45,895 nucleotides of DNA, taken from positions 1-45,895 of the forward strand of contig JABDJL010000196.1 in assembly GCA_013002505.1 (NCBI GenBank), in the 5' to 3' direction. A model generated the notes under the pieces. It searched no databases. It was not told the origin of the DNA and worked only from the letters and a program-made list of their open reading frames with translations. The number at the start of each line of letters is the position of its first letter. Position 1 is the first letter of the stretch. A program made the translations under genes and the position numbers. This document shows positions 8,389-19,078 of this stretch, one piece after another. The DNA comes from Lysobacterales bacterium (GTDB lineage Bacteria; Pseudomonadota; Gammaproteobacteria; Xanthomonadales; SZUA-36).

Positions 8389-9567
8389 CCGCAAAGCCTC
8401 GCCTAAGGCCTTGCCCTGCAGGCCCGGGTCGAGGTCTGCCGCGCGCACTTCCAGCGCTGCATCCAGGGCCGCCTGAAGCAGTCCGGCCTGCGGGTATTGA
8501 TCATTTTCGCGCCCGGTCCGGCCGCGCTTGTCTGCCGCGCAGGCGCACACAAACTCGTTGATGTTCCTGCTGCGCAGCGCGTCGAGGTCTTCAAGCAATT
8601 TCATGACCTTGTTCGGCGTCATCTCGCCCATCCGGTGACACTTCAGGTGCCAGGCGCAGACCTGGCGGCACAAGCGATGAACCGAGTTCGGCACCCTGAA
8701 CCGTTCGCACACGGCATTGACCAGCGGCAAGCCGGCTTTTTCATGACCATGATGGGCCGGCAATACGGACTCCGGCGTCAGGCCTTTTCCCAGGTCGTGC
8801 AACAGCACGGCGAATACGGTATCCGCTTCACAGCCATCCCGCGCCGCAGCGTCGATGGCCATTTCGGTGTGCAGGCCAGTATCAACCTCGGGGTGGTACT
8901 CGGGCGACTGCGGTACGCCATACAGGGCATCCAGCTCCGGGATTAATTCCGCCAGCGCACCGCAATCTCGAAGCACGGAAAGGAAAATACTGGGTGTTTC
9001 GGCGCCCATGGCACGGCGAATCTCGCTCCAGCTGCGCTCCGGGACCAGGTGCGTCATTTCCCCGGACGCAACGATGTCGCGCATCATCTCCATCGTATCG
9101 GGATGTACGCTGAACCCGTGGCTGGCAAAACGCGCCGCGAAACGCGCCACCCGAAGCACCCGTAACGGGTCTTCAGCAAAGGCCGGCGATACGTGCCGCA
9201 ACACGCGGTTCTGCAGGTCTTGCTGGCCACCCCAGGGATCAACGAGCTGCCCATCCTCGCCCCGGGCCATGGCGTTAACCGTCAGGTCACGGCGCTGCAG
9301 GTCCTGTTCAATCGTGACCTCCGGATCAAACTCAACGCTAAAGCCGTGGTAGCCGTGTCCCTTTTTACGCTCGGTCCGCGCGAGCGCGTATTCCTCACCG
9401 GTTTGCGGATGAAGGAACACAGGGAAGCTGCTGCCGACCTGCCTGAAGCCCCGCGATTCGAGGTATTCGGGTGTTGCACCGGTCACGACCCAGTCGCGCT
9501 CGCTGTGTTTCAGGCCCAGCAGTTCATCCCTGACCGCGCCACCGACGAGATAGGTCTTGATCTGCAT
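8338..9567 (-). CDS. cca: CCA-adding tRNA nucleotidyltransferase
   Basis: A protein of 409 residues that aligns by eye along the whole length of Escherichia coli Cca (412). It adds or repairs the 3' CCA of tRNAs in the cytoplasm. The N-terminal nucleotidyltransferase domain has [13 protein letters not shown], then [11 protein letters not shown], where E. coli has the catalytic pair DRD, followed by [30 protein letters not shown] and [15 protein letters not shown]. The C-terminal half has an HD phosphohydrolase domain ([27 protein letters not shown]), as in gammaproteobacterial Cca with phosphatase and phosphodiesterase activity. It is the last gene of the minus-strand series slt, epimerase, cca. 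Confidence 0.95.
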   Translation of the reverse strand: MQIKTYLVGGAVRDELLGLKHSERDWVVTGATPEYLESRGFRQVGSSFPVFLHPQTGEEYALARTERKKGHGYHGFSVEFDPEVTIEQDLQRRDLTVNAMARGEDGQLVDPWGGQQDLQNRVLRHVSPAFAEDPLRVLRVARFAARFASHGFSVHPDTMEMMRDIVASGEMTHLVPERSWSEIRRAMGAETPSIFLSVLRDCGALAELIPELDALYGVPQSPEYHPEVDTGLHTEMAIDAAARDGCEADTVFAVLLHDLGKGLTPESVLPAHHGHEKAGLPLVNAVCERFRVPNSVHRLCRQVCAWHLKCHRMGEMTPNKVMKLLEDLDALRSRNINEFVCACAADKRGRTGRENDQYPQAGLLQAALDAALEVRAADLDPGLQGKALGEALRSARIDAIAQLGVQHSE

Positions 9568-9588
9568 ATCCGGACTTTGCTCTGAACA

Positions 9589-9610
9589 GCCGGGCTGTGC
9601 GCAGCCCGGC
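9589..9610 (-). other. GC-rich hairpin between epimerase gene and cca
   Basis: A perfect 9-bp stem (GCCGGGCTG with CAGCCCGGC) around a 4-base loop lies between the stop of the epimerase gene (9613) and the cca start (9567). Read on the minus strand there is no U-run after the stem, so it is not a canonical intrinsic terminator. It could reduce read-through, or protect or process the transcript between the two cistrons. Confidence 0.45.
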
Positions 9611-9612
9611 GC

Positions 9613-10551
9613 CTATCCGCGCCGTGCCCGGCGTCGCATGTCGGTCAGGCGGCGCTGACGAACACTGGACACGAGGTAATCGGGTACGCGTGCCTCGATG
9701 GACGAGGGCGAAATTCGAAAGTACTCGAAACCGTTGCGCTCGCACACGTTATCGGTTTTCAGCGAGTGGTAGTTATCGAGCGAGAACGGCGAATTGGGCA
9801 ATATGCCCATCACCGCGCCCTGCACTATGGACAGCGCATCGGGTTGAGGAATCACCAGGCGCTTCAACCCCAGCGTTGCAGCCGTGAAGCGAACCAGTTC
9901 CACGAGCCGGTAAACCGATGGGCCGCCGAGCTCAAAGCTCCGGCCAAAAGTACCCGGGTCATTCAACGAAGAACTGACGGCATTGGCCACGTCAACGGAA
10001 TAAACAGGCTGCAGTTTTGAATCACCGCATGCCAGTGGCATAACCGGGATGAACCGCAGCAGGCCGGCAAAACGATTAAAGAAACTGTCCCCGGGGCCGA
10101 ATATGACCGACGGCTGGAATATCGTCGAGTCCAGGTCACGAGCCGCGTTGACCACCTGCTCAGCCTGTCCCTTGCTTTCCAGGTACTGACTTTCGCCTTT
10201 GCCGGCATTGAGTGCGCTGATGTGCAGTAAGCGCCGGGTACCCGTCGCCTGGCAGGCGTCCACGATTTTCTCGACCAATTCAACGTGAACACGCTGGAAC
10301 CCGCTACCGCCCATACCCTGGTTCAGTATCCCGGCCATGCTGATCACGGCATCGGCACCGGTGAACTGCAGCCGAAGCGCGTCGGGGTCATGAACGTCGG
10401 CCTGCACCAGCTTTACGCCGCGCAAAAGCTGTACATCACGATGGCGCACGGCCTGGCGCGTCAGGACCACGCTCTGGTGACCCGCCGCCTGGAATGCCCG
10501 CACCAGGTAATGTCCGAGGAAGCCGCTGCCTCCGACCAATACGATTCGCAT
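9613..10551 (-). CDS. NAD(P)-binding epimerase-like protein, complex I NDUFA9-type family
   Basis: A protein of 312 residues with an extended-SDR N-terminus, MRIVLVGGSGFLGHYLVRAF, followed by ADVHDPDALRLQFTGADAVISMAGIL and LLHISALNAG. In NDUFA9-type atypical SDRs the usual Tyr-x-x-x-Lys motif is modified; here the region reads SQYLESKGQAEQVV, followed by FQPSVIFGPGDSFFNRFAGLL and DVANAVSSSLND. The fold suggests NAD(P)H binding. The bacterial family is linked by similarity to the mitochondrial complex I accessory subunit, but its reaction is unknown. It starts five bases after the stop of the upstream lytic transglycosylase gene, so they are almost certainly cotranscribed, with cca following. 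Confidence 0.85.
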   Translation of the reverse strand: MRIVLVGGSGFLGHYLVRAFQAAGHQSVVLTRQAVRHRDVQLLRGVKLVQADVHDPDALRLQFTGADAVISMAGILNQGMGGSGFQRVHVELVEKIVDACQATGTRRLLHISALNAGKGESQYLESKGQAEQVVNAARDLDSTIFQPSVIFGPGDSFFNRFAGLLRFIPVMPLACGDSKLQPVYSVDVANAVSSSLNDPGTFGRSFELGGPSVYRLVELVRFTAATLGLKRLVIPQPDALSIVQGAVMGILPNSPFSLDNYHSLKTDNVCERNGFEYFRISPSSIEARVPDYLVSSVRQRRLTDMRRRARRG

Positions 10552-10556
10552 TACCG

Positions 10557-12578
10557 TTACCCCGCCTGCCTTTCTTCAGTTTTCATTGAGCACACCACGC
10601 CGGTCGTCTCCGCAGGCTGTATCGTACCGGAATCCAGCTTCGGCATTCTGCTGGATACCCTCGTGACAGGGTTTTGCATACGCCAATCGTAGATCGCCGT
10701 GAAGGCCAGTACGCGAGGAATGTAATCCCGTGTTTCAAAATACGGAATACTCTCAACCCAGATATCGGCATTGACCCTGGGCCGCGTCGAAAGCCAGCGG
10801 TCAACGGCCTCGGGACCGGCATTATAGGCGCCCGAGACCAGTACCGGATTTTGATTGAAGCGATCCATAAGGTCGCGCATGAACCGCGTTCCGAAGCGGA
10901 TATTGGTATCGGCTTCTTTCAGTTGCTCACTGCCCCGGTATGCCAGGCCATGCCGCCTGGACAGTTGCTGTGCCGTGGCAGGCGTGATTTGCATCAGGCC
11001 CAGTGCGCCGGCTGAAGAACGGGCCGTCTCGACGAGCGCGCTTTCTGAGCGCATCACGCCGTGAATCCAGGCAGGGTCGATTCCATTGCGGCTCGACTCG
11101 GCGGCAACCTGCTGCTGCCACAGCAGCGGAAACCGCCATGCGTAGTAACGCAGGTCGCCACTGTCGCCCAGCGAAAAAATGGCCCGGTCATACCACCCTT
11201 CGTCAAAAGCCAGGGCTGCGGCGGCGCGCAAACCATTTTTGTCGAGCCTGCCGGCCGCCAATGACCACTCGGCAGCGGCCCAGTTGTCGAGACTGATGGC
11301 GCGCAGTTCCAGTGCCCTGCCGAAGTCTTCCCGGGCACGCAGCGTATTGACGTCCGCCTTGCTGACTGCCGGCTCAAGCGGGCAGATCGAATAGGGTAAA
11401 TCGAGCTTGTCGGCCGAAAGAAACCCGTAGTAATTGGCCTCGCGCGCCAGGGCTTCGCGAATCTGGCTCGCACGCTGAGCGTCGCCCAATTGTTCCCGGG
11501 CGGCCGCCATCCAGTAGCGCCAGCGAGCATCGGCGCGGGTCTCGGGCGGCATTCGGGAAATGACATCTGCCAAAACCTGCCAATGACCGCCTACCATCGC
11601 GGAACGCGCCCACCACTGTAGGACCTGGTCGTCCAATGCACCCGCAGGTAGCGTTGCCATGATATCCAGTGCTTCAGGCGCCAATTCAACCGCAGCCTGC
11701 AAGGCGATCTCCCGCAAGGCCGCGTGGCGCTGTGATTCACTCCACTTAAACCTGCCGTCGAGCTGCTGAAAAACTTTCCACGCCCGGGTGGCGTCCCGGC
11801 GCGCAAGGCGTTGCAAGGAAACCGAGGTGATCATGCGCGACAATTCTTCGTCACGCCAGTTGCGTGCTACGCCGAGGTTCCGGTAGCGGCTGCGGTTCAG
11901 GTCCTGCCAACGCTCCAGCCATTGCCTGTCCTGGGCGGGGACATACCGTGCCAGGTAGAGCGTCAGTCGCGGGTTACCGGCTTGCATCGCAAGGCGGATT
12001 CTCCGCCAGGCGAGACCGGGGGTAATGCCCGAATTCGCCCGCAACCAGTCAAACAGGGGGTTGCATTCCTTCGGCTGTGAGCCAGGGGCAGTCCATAATT
12101 CCTGGGCTTCGGCCATGACGCCTTCGAGTTTCCCGGCCCTGATCCTTGCCCGTGCGTGGTAACAACGCACAACGGTATCGCGACTGCCGGCGCCATGGAT
12201 GAGCAATGCTTCCCAGCGACCCTGGCGGCCCAAGGTTTTGAGCCATGCAGTGCGCAGTCCGCCGGTGAACGCCCAGTCCTGGTGCTGGTCCAGGAAGCTG
12301 GCCATCTCTGCCGGGCTCACCTTCGCACGCCGGTTGCGCAGGTCCTCGTACTGCAGGTACGGGAAAAGAATGTACTGTTCCAGGCCCTGGCGGCGATTCA
12401 GAAAAGCCGTGTGGTCACCCCGGCTGGCGGCCTGCCATGACGAGATGAATTGCTGTTGTTCCTGGCTGAGTGTTTGCGCCGGCAGGCATTGCGAGATAAA
12501 AAGGCATGCCGCTGTGAGCACCACGATCGACTTCCTGTCGCGCCGCTGCGCTATGCTTATATGCCTCGGATTTTTCAT
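10557..12578 (-). CDS. slt: Soluble lytic murein transglycosylase
   Basis: A protein of 673 residues. It has an N-terminal signal sequence (KSIVVLTAACLFISQCLPAQ), a long helical superhelical U/L domain (about residues 40-470), and a C-terminal lysozyme-like domain. The catalytic domain shows GIDPAWIHGVMRSESAL, where the Glu is the expected catalytic acid, then SSAGALGLMQITPATAQQL, GTRFMRDLMDRF, VSGAYNAGPEAVDRWL and ETRDYIPRVLAF. The length and order match the E. coli Slt70 type. It cleaves the glycan strands of peptidoglycan in the periplasm, giving 1,6-anhydromuramyl products. It is the first gene of a minus-strand operon with the epimerase and cca, and lies divergent from the TSUP permease with only 50 bases between them. 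Confidence 0.92.
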   Translation of the reverse strand: MKNPRHISIAQRRDRKSIVVLTAACLFISQCLPAQTLSQEQQQFISSWQAASRGDHTAFLNRRQGLEQYILFPYLQYEDLRNRRAKVSPAEMASFLDQHQDWAFTGGLRTAWLKTLGRQGRWEALLIHGAGSRDTVVRCYHARARIRAGKLEGVMAEAQELWTAPGSQPKECNPLFDWLRANSGITPGLAWRRIRLAMQAGNPRLTLYLARYVPAQDRQWLERWQDLNRSRYRNLGVARNWRDEELSRMITSVSLQRLARRDATRAWKVFQQLDGRFKWSESQRHAALREIALQAAVELAPEALDIMATLPAGALDDQVLQWWARSAMVGGHWQVLADVISRMPPETRADARWRYWMAAAREQLGDAQRASQIREALAREANYYGFLSADKLDLPYSICPLEPAVSKADVNTLRAREDFGRALELRAISLDNWAAAEWSLAAGRLDKNGLRAAAALAFDEGWYDRAIFSLGDSGDLRYYAWRFPLLWQQQVAAESSRNGIDPAWIHGVMRSESALVETARSSAGALGLMQITPATAQQLSRRHGLAYRGSEQLKEADTNIRFGTRFMRDLMDRFNQNPVLVSGAYNAGPEAVDRWLSTRPRVNADIWVESIPYFETRDYIPRVLAFTAIYDWRMQNPVTRVSSRMPKLDSGTIQPAETTGVVCSMKTEERQAG

Positions 12579-12628
12579 TCGTCCCTAATTTATGCAAACT
12601 GGTCCCACTCAGCAAGACAAGTCTGCAC

Positions 12629-13417
12629 GTGTTGGAGTTCCCGCTCGTGTGGATTGAGTTTGGCCTGGTCGGAATCCTGGCCGGGTTCCTGGCCGGTTAT
12701 CTCGGTATCGGTGGTGGAATCATCGTTGTTCCAGCCTTGATCTGGTTATTCAGCAAGGACCCCCAAACCATGCAAGTGGCCAGCCAGATGGCGGTGGCAA
12801 CCTCGCTTGCAACCATGTTGCTGACATCGCTAAGTTCACTGATCGCCCACCATCGAAAAGGGGCTGTGGCGTGGCCCGTGGTGCAGCTTTTGGCCCCCGG
12901 CCTGCTTGCTGGCGCCATCGGCGGGGCGATCCTGGCCACCGTGTTCAGTTCACGTGGCCTGGCCATCGCGTTCGGTGTTTTCGCCTTGCTTGCAGGGCTG
13001 CAAATGATCATCGGACGCACGTTTGCAAGCCACAAGGCCCTGCCCGGCCGCATATTCGGTGCATTCACCGGCGTCATCATGGGCGCCATTTCAAGCCTCG
13101 TCGGAATCGGCGGAGGCAGTATGACCGTACCCTGGATGCTGTGGCATGGCCGCGCAGCGCGGGACGCGGTCGCCACTGCCGCCGCCTGTGGCTACCCGAT
13201 CGCCATTGGCGGCACCTTGTCATTCATGGTGCTGGGTGAAAAAGCGGGCGCGGCGGGCGGCTATATCAACTGGGCGGCATTCGCCGGCATCGCGGTATTC
13301 AGCATTTTCTCGGCGCCCATCGGGGCGGCAGTGGTCCACAAGAGCCGGCCTGCAACCATTAAGCGAATTTTCGGATTATTTTTGATTCTGATTGGGTTGC
13401 GCCTGATCTGGGCATAA
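12629..13417 (+). CDS. TSUP/TauE-SafE family membrane permease
   Basis: A protein of 262 residues with seven to eight hydrophobic segments and the repeated glycine-rich signatures of the TSUP family: GILAGFLAGYLGIGGGIIVVPAL style in the first half and GAISSLVGIGGGSMTVPWML in the second. Members export or import sulfite, sulfoacetate or other organosulfur or small anionic compounds; the substrate cannot be read from the sequence. The GTG at 12629 places the N-terminus just before the first membrane segment; TTG 12632 would be equivalent. It is a single-gene unit; its stop codon lies within the T-run of the opposing dsbA terminator. Confidence 0.88.
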   Translation: MLEFPLVWIEFGLVGILAGFLAGYLGIGGGIIVVPALIWLFSKDPQTMQVASQMAVATSLATMLLTSLSSLIAHHRKGAVAWPVVQLLAPGLLAGAIGGAILATVFSSRGLAIAFGVFALLAGLQMIIGRTFASHKALPGRIFGAFTGVIMGAISSLVGIGGGSMTVPWMLWHGRAARDAVATAAACGYPIAIGGTLSFMVLGEKAGAAGGYINWAAFAGIAVFSIFSAPIGAAVVHKSRPATIKRIFGLFLILIGLRLIWA

Positions 13418-13447
13418 AAAAACCGGCGCCAAGAATGACGCCGGCTG
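13416..13447 (-). terminator. Intrinsic terminator of dsbA
   Basis: On the minus strand, shortly after the dsbA stop, a stem with core CCGGCG/CGCCGG (about 10 bp including two wobble pairs) and a short loop is followed by seven Ts. The T-run overlaps the stop codon of the convergent TSUP gene. Confidence 0.85.
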
Positions 13448-13463
13448 TATCGGAGTACTTCGA

Positions 13464-14177
13464 TTATTTCTCGGCGATCGTTTCGGTCTCGCCTTCGGCA
13501 ACCGCGGCTGCGGGTGCCTCAGCTACGGGTGCCAACAAGGCCCTCTCTTGCGCCACCAGGTGGTCCACGATCGTAAGCATGGCCTGGTAGGAAGGCACAT
13601 TCTGGCCGGTCGAAACCTTGTACTTACCGGCCACGATCATGGTCGGAGTCTGGCGAGGCTGGTAAACACTCAGCATGTCGGCATTACGCTTTTCACGCAT
13701 GTTTAACATAAATCCGCCATCCAGGGCCATGAACTTGTCGCGGTCAACACCCTGGCTGGCGTAAAAGTCGGCCAGTTGTTCAACTGAACGGATCTGGGTT
13801 CCGCGGTTCCACAAGCCTTCCTTCCAGATCGCGTCCATCAATGGCTGGTGCGTGTCATTTTCGACGCCCAGGATTTCGGCCATCAGGTAACCCTTGGCCA
13901 ACAGGTTCCATTGTGCGCGGCCAAAGCCTACCGGCAGGCGATTGAACTTGACGTCTTCCGCCTGGCGCGCCTTCCAGCTCTGAATAAAGGGTTCGAATTC
14001 GTTACAGGCATGGCAGCCATAACTGAAAATTTCGGTCACGACCACGGCTTCCGGCTTTCGCGCCGAAGCAGCCTGGTCAAGCTTGGTGTAATGCACCCCT
14101 TCGCGGAACTGGCCGCCCTGGGCCAGCGCAGTTCCGGCAAAAGCCATCAGGGCTGCAAATATCGCCAATCGCTTCAT
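13464..14177 (-). CDS. dsbA: Thiol:disulfide interchange protein DsbA
   Basis: A protein of 237 residues. It has a signal peptide (MKRLAIFAALMAFAGTALA) and a thioredoxin fold with active site FSYGCHACNEF, Cys55 and Cys58, and the later cis-proline region RQTPTMIVAGKY. E. coli has CPHC; CHAC is a variant of the variable dipeptide. It oxidises cysteine pairs of exported proteins in the periplasm. The start at 14177 is fixed by an AGGAG nine bases upstream (14187-14191) and the signal peptide; the frame continues upstream to 14249 but without support. An Ala/Glu-rich tail of about 20 residues (APAAAVAEGETETIAEK) extends past the DsbA fold. It lies downstream of the cytochrome c4 gene, a pairing known from pseudomonads. 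Confidence 0.93.
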   Translation of the reverse strand: MKRLAIFAALMAFAGTALAQGGQFREGVHYTKLDQAASARKPEAVVVTEIFSYGCHACNEFEPFIQSWKARQAEDVKFNRLPVGFGRAQWNLLAKGYLMAEILGVENDTHQPLMDAIWKEGLWNRGTQIRSVEQLADFYASQGVDRDKFMALDGGFMLNMREKRNADMLSVYQPRQTPTMIVAGKYKVSTGQNVPSYQAMLTIVDHLVAQERALLAPVAEAPAAAVAEGETETIAEK

Positions 14178-14279
14178 GTTTTGGTTCTCCTGGTTTCCTG
14201 GTTGCAGGCCGTGATACTCGTTGTTTTCGACCTGCCCGCTTACTGACAATTCGTATTCCCGCCAGTTCCGTATGTTGAA

Positions 14280-14909
14280 TTATTCAGTACCGGAGCTGTA
14301 CAGACCCTGAACATAGCTTGAAACCGCCGCGATCTCTTCATCAGTCATCTCTTCAGCGACACCATTCATGATCTTGCTGAGTGCATCTTCCTCGCCCCAG
14401 TTCTCTCCAGCGCGATAGCGGGTGAGCATTGATGCCGTGTAGTCAGCATGCTGGCCTGCAAGAACCGGGTACCCGGAAAGCGGATTACCCTTTCCGGCCG
14501 GACCATGGCAAGCCATGCAGGCCGGGACACCGGTTTCGGCATTGCCGGCGCGATAAATTTTTTCACCCAGCGAGACCAGGGCCGGGTCAGCAACCGCAGG
14601 CGCTGCCTCCTGGCTGGCGTAATAGGCCGCCAGGTTATCCATGTCCTGCTCGCTGAGCATTGCGGAAATGCCGGTCATCTGCGCGACAGGCCTGGCATTG
14701 CTCTTGATCAGCCTCAGGTGACGCGCCAGGTAGGCCTCGTGCTGGCCAGCCAGCTTCGGCCACACTGAAACGGCACTGTTGCCGTCAATCCCGTGACAGG
14801 CTGCACACATGCTTGCTTTTTCAGCGCCCGACGCGATATCACCATCAGACAATGCAGGCGTGGCGGCAAACAAACCGAGCAGCAGCGCGCTCTTTATCAA
14901 AAGCTTCAT
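14280..14909 (-). CDS. Dihaem cytochrome c4
   Basis: A protein of 209 residues. It has a signal peptide (MKLLIKSALLLGLFAATPALS) followed by two homologous cytochrome c domains with haem motifs CAACH (Cys35, Cys38, His39) and CMACH (Cys131, Cys134, His135). Each is followed by a conserved PKLAGQHEAYL or PVLAGQHADYT segment and a distal methionine region. This is the periplasmic electron carrier of the cytochrome c4 family that passes electrons to terminal oxidases. The ATG at 14909 has a GGAG eight bases upstream (14918-14921); the longer frame to 15164 would cross the divergent engB. Gene order engB, cytochrome c4, dsbA is conserved in related bacteria. Confidence 0.93.
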   Translation of the reverse strand: MKLLIKSALLLGLFAATPALSDGDIASGAEKASMCAACHGIDGNSAVSVWPKLAGQHEAYLARHLRLIKSNARPVAQMTGISAMLSEQDMDNLAAYYASQEAAPAVADPALVSLGEKIYRAGNAETGVPACMACHGPAGKGNPLSGYPVLAGQHADYTASMLTRYRAGENWGEEDALSKIMNGVAEEMTDEEIAAVSSYVQGLYSSGTE

Positions 14910-15014
14910 TTCAGGTTCTCCGAGAATGTGTAAGTATATTGACCGCAGCGGGGCGCTATTATCCCGCTTCGAACCGCACACTTCCAGCCACCCGGACAAT
15001 ACAGGGACCCCGCG

Positions 15015-15638
15015 ATGAGCCAGTACAACCCTTTTCGCTCTGCGACATATGTGCTGGCAGCGCATCACCTGCGGCAATTGCCGCCCGATGAGGGCATCGA
15101 GGTCGCCATTGCCGGGCGATCGAATGCTGGAAAATCCAGTGCGCTGAACGCCCTGACCGGGCAAAAATCACTGGCCAGAACCAGCAAGACGCCCGGCCGC
15201 ACACAGCAGATCGTGATTTTTGACATCGGACCCGGTCTGCGCCTTGCTGACTTGCCCGGCTACGGCTATGCCAAGGTGGCAAGATCACTGCGGGAGCACT
15301 GGCAGGACGTCATGCAGGTCTATTTCGAGTCGCGCCACAGCTTGCGCGGCGTTGTGCTGGTGATGGATATCCGCCATCCCTTAAAGCCGTTTGACCAGCA
15401 GATGCTGGCCTGGTGCACTGCGTCCAACATCCCCTGTCACCTGTTGCTGACCAAGGCGGACAAGCTCAAACGGGGGCCGGCGCTGTCTGCCCTGCAAAGG
15501 GTTCGCAATACGCTGCCGCCGGGCGCCACCGCGCAGGTCTTTTCGGCCACAGCCCCGCTAGGCGTGGACGAACTGGTCAGGAAACTTTGCCAGTGGTATG
15601 AACTGACCACGGACAAGCCCGGCAGCGGCGCGCAATGA
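15015..15638 (+). CDS. engB: Ribosome biogenesis GTP-binding protein EngB/YsxC
   Basis: A protein of 207 residues, a small TRAFAC GTPase. The G motifs are in order: GRSNAGKSS (P-loop, about residues 34-42), TPGRTQ (G2), DLPGYGYAKV (G3), TKADK (G4) and FSATAPLG (G5). EngB proteins are needed for assembly of the large ribosomal subunit. It is read divergently from the cytochrome c4 gene, with 105 bases of shared upstream sequence, and is followed 32 bases later by hemB. Confidence 0.94.
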   Translation: MSQYNPFRSATYVLAAHHLRQLPPDEGIEVAIAGRSNAGKSSALNALTGQKSLARTSKTPGRTQQIVIFDIGPGLRLADLPGYGYAKVARSLREHWQDVMQVYFESRHSLRGVVLVMDIRHPLKPFDQQMLAWCTASNIPCHLLLTKADKLKRGPALSALQRVRNTLPPGATAQVFSATAPLGVDELVRKLCQWYELTTDKPGSGAQ

Positions 15639-15658
15639 TAGAATTCGGCCATGCTTGA

Positions 15659-17481
<1,823 letters not shown>

Positions 17482-17490
17482 ACCTCGAGC

Positions 17491-18153
17491 CTAGCCCCTC
17501 GGCACGGGACCGGTAATGTTGCCGGCTTCGTCCAGCGACGGGTAGGGATGGTCCTTCTGCCGGCAGAACGCGGCGACCTGCGGGTGTAACCATTCGAATC
17601 GCAGCCTGTCGCGCGTCGCGATGTCCAGGCGCGCCTCACGGTACATGCCGGCTTTGCGGCGCTGCTGGTGGGCCTCGTAGAGGACCAGCGCACAGGCCAC
17701 CGACACATTCAGCGACTGGGACATGCCTTCCATCGGGATACTGATCTGGCTGTCTGCATGCTGCAATGCCTGGTCACTGACCCCGAACAACTCGGTGCCC
17801 AGCATCAGCGCGGTGGGGCGCGTGTAATCAACATCACGGTAGTGCAGGGCCGTGTCAGACGGGTGCGCGGCGACCAATTGCATGCCCTCGGCCTTCAGGC
17901 ACTCCGCAGCGCTGCCGATGTCATTGTGAATTCTGAGCTCAACCCACTTTTCACTGCCTGAAGAAGTGTGCCAGTGGCGCCGCGGATGAAACTCACCCGG
18001 AACGACGTTGACTTCATGAATGCCCACCGCATCGCAGGTACGGATGACAGCGGAAAAATTCCGGGGCTTATGAAGATTTTCAGCAAGGATCGTCAGATCG
18101 GGCTGACGGCGCGCCAGCACCCGGTCCAGCCTGGCCAGGCGTTCAGGCGTCAT
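17491..18153 (-). CDS. trmH: tRNA (guanosine-18-2'-O)-methyltransferase TrmH
   Basis: A protein of 220 residues of the SPOUT class. It aligns by eye with E. coli TrmH: MTPERLARLDRVLARRQPDL, then HKPRNFSAVIRTCDAVGIHEV (motif 1 region), DYTRPTALMLGTELFGVSD (motif 2) and ISIPMEGMSQSLNVSVACAL (motif 3). It is followed by the TrmH-specific C-terminal extension. It methylates the 2'-OH of G18 in tRNA D-loops. A longer frame from 18198 exists, but the ATG at 18153 matches the family start. That start lies within the last codons of the upstream membrane gene, an 11-base overlap that implies coupled translation. Confidence 0.9.
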   Translation of the reverse strand: MTPERLARLDRVLARRQPDLTILAENLHKPRNFSAVIRTCDAVGIHEVNVVPGEFHPRRHWHTSSGSEKWVELRIHNDIGSAAECLKAEGMQLVAAHPSDTALHYRDVDYTRPTALMLGTELFGVSDQALQHADSQISIPMEGMSQSLNVSVACALVLYEAHQQRRKAGMYREARLDIATRDRLRFEWLHPQVAAFCRQKDHPYPSLDEAGNITGPVPRG

Positions 18154-18661
18154 GCACCTGCGATGCCGCGCCGTTATCTGAATTCCTGAATTCGTCAAAG
18201 TTGCGCCGCATCATGGGCAGGCACTGCACCAGCAACAAGGCGGGCAACAACAGGATCAGGCTTTTCAGCAGGAATACCGCACCCAGCCCCCCGGCTTCAC
18301 GAGAGCCTTCCAGGCGTCGCCATGAACTGGCCACGTAGTCCCAGCCGATGATGATCAGGAATATGCAAAAGGGCAGCAGAAACAGTATGCATCCCACCAT
18401 GTTGACCAGCGCCCGAAAACGTGGAGAAGCATTGCGGTAGAAGATGTCCACCCGCACATGGCCATCCTCACCCAGTGTCCAGGCAGCGGCCAGCATGAAC
18501 ACCGCTGCATGCAGGTACGTGATTGATTCCTGGAGCCATATCCAGCCAAGATTGAACCCGTAGCGCAAAACGACCACGCTAAAGGTAAGCACCACCAGCG
18601 CCAGCGTTAACCATGAAACGATGCGCCCGCAGCGGCTGACCAGTGCTTCAATTAATGTCAT
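18143..18661 (-). CDS. TRAP transporter small permease (DctQ-like), without partner genes
   Basis: A protein of 172 residues with four membrane segments (SWLTLALVVLTFSVVVLRYGF, SITYLHAAVFMLAAAWTLG, ALVNMVGCILFLLPFCIFLI and FLLKSLILLLPALLLVQCL). The pattern of a tryptophan-glutamine-glutamate stretch before the second segment (WIWLQESITYL) and a positive DGHVRVDIFY loop is that of the DctQ family. DctQ normally works with the large permease DctM and a binding protein DctP; neither is present in this window. The ATG at 18661 is preferred to a TTG at 18670. The gene overlaps trmH. The partner and substrate are unknown. Confidence 0.75.
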   Translation of the reverse strand: MTLIEALVSRCGRIVSWLTLALVVLTFSVVVLRYGFNLGWIWLQESITYLHAAVFMLAAAWTLGEDGHVRVDIFYRNASPRFRALVNMVGCILFLLPFCIFLIIIGWDYVASSWRRLEGSREAGGLGAVFLLKSLILLLPALLLVQCLPMMRRNFDEFRNSDNGAASQVHDA

Positions 18662-18697
18662 TTCAACCAATCCGGATTGGATGTACCAGGGCTGAGC

Positions 18698-19078
18698 CTA
18701 CTTCCATTCCTTCACTTTCCAGTAAGCCGGCCGTACCGGGTTCAGCGCGTCGTCACCCGGTTGCAACTCGAGCATGCCGTCACCGTCTTCATCAAGATAA
18801 TAATAGGGCAGTCCCTTGTCCGGGGTGACTTTAACCATGTAAACGCGCCCGTTGATGCTGTATTCCTCGACCAGCTTGTCTTCCTGGCGTCGAATGACCA
18901 CGCTGGGCTCCACTTCCTCGCCAGTGATCTTGGGCGGGATCGGCGGCGGCGCGGCAATGTCTTCCACCGGCGCAGCCGGTTTGTCGGACCCGGAGTCAGG
19001 CGCGGCCGGCTCCTGCGCGTGAATTCCGGCCGCCAGGCCGAGTAACACTGAAAGCAACGCCAATCTGAACATTTTCAT
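18698..19078 (-). CDS. DUF2782 small exported protein
   Basis: A protein of 126 residues with a signal peptide (MKMFRLALLSVLLGLAAGIHA), a proline/alanine-rich linker (EDIAAPPPIPPKITGEEVEP), and a compact domain (VVIRRQEDKLVEEYSINGRVYMVKVTP, then GLPYYYLDEDGDGML) ending PAYWKVKEWK. This matches the DUF2782 family, of unknown function, which in pseudomonads is also encoded next to polA. The start at ATG 19078 is preferred to GTG 19093 because it begins the signal peptide. It is divergent from polA. Confidence 0.85.
   Translation of the reverse strand: MKMFRLALLSVLLGLAAGIHAQEPAAPDSGSDKPAAPVEDIAAPPPIPPKITGEEVEPSVVIRRQEDKLVEEYSINGRVYMVKVTPDKGLPYYYLDEDGDGMLELQPGDDALNPVRPAYWKVKEWK

Noticed and set aside
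14910-15014. Sigma-70 promoter pairs between the cytochrome c4 gene and engB
   Set aside because: A TTGACC and a TATTAT are seen on the plus strand but only 12 bases apart, and a TATACT on the minus strand has no matching -35 box; not enough to call.
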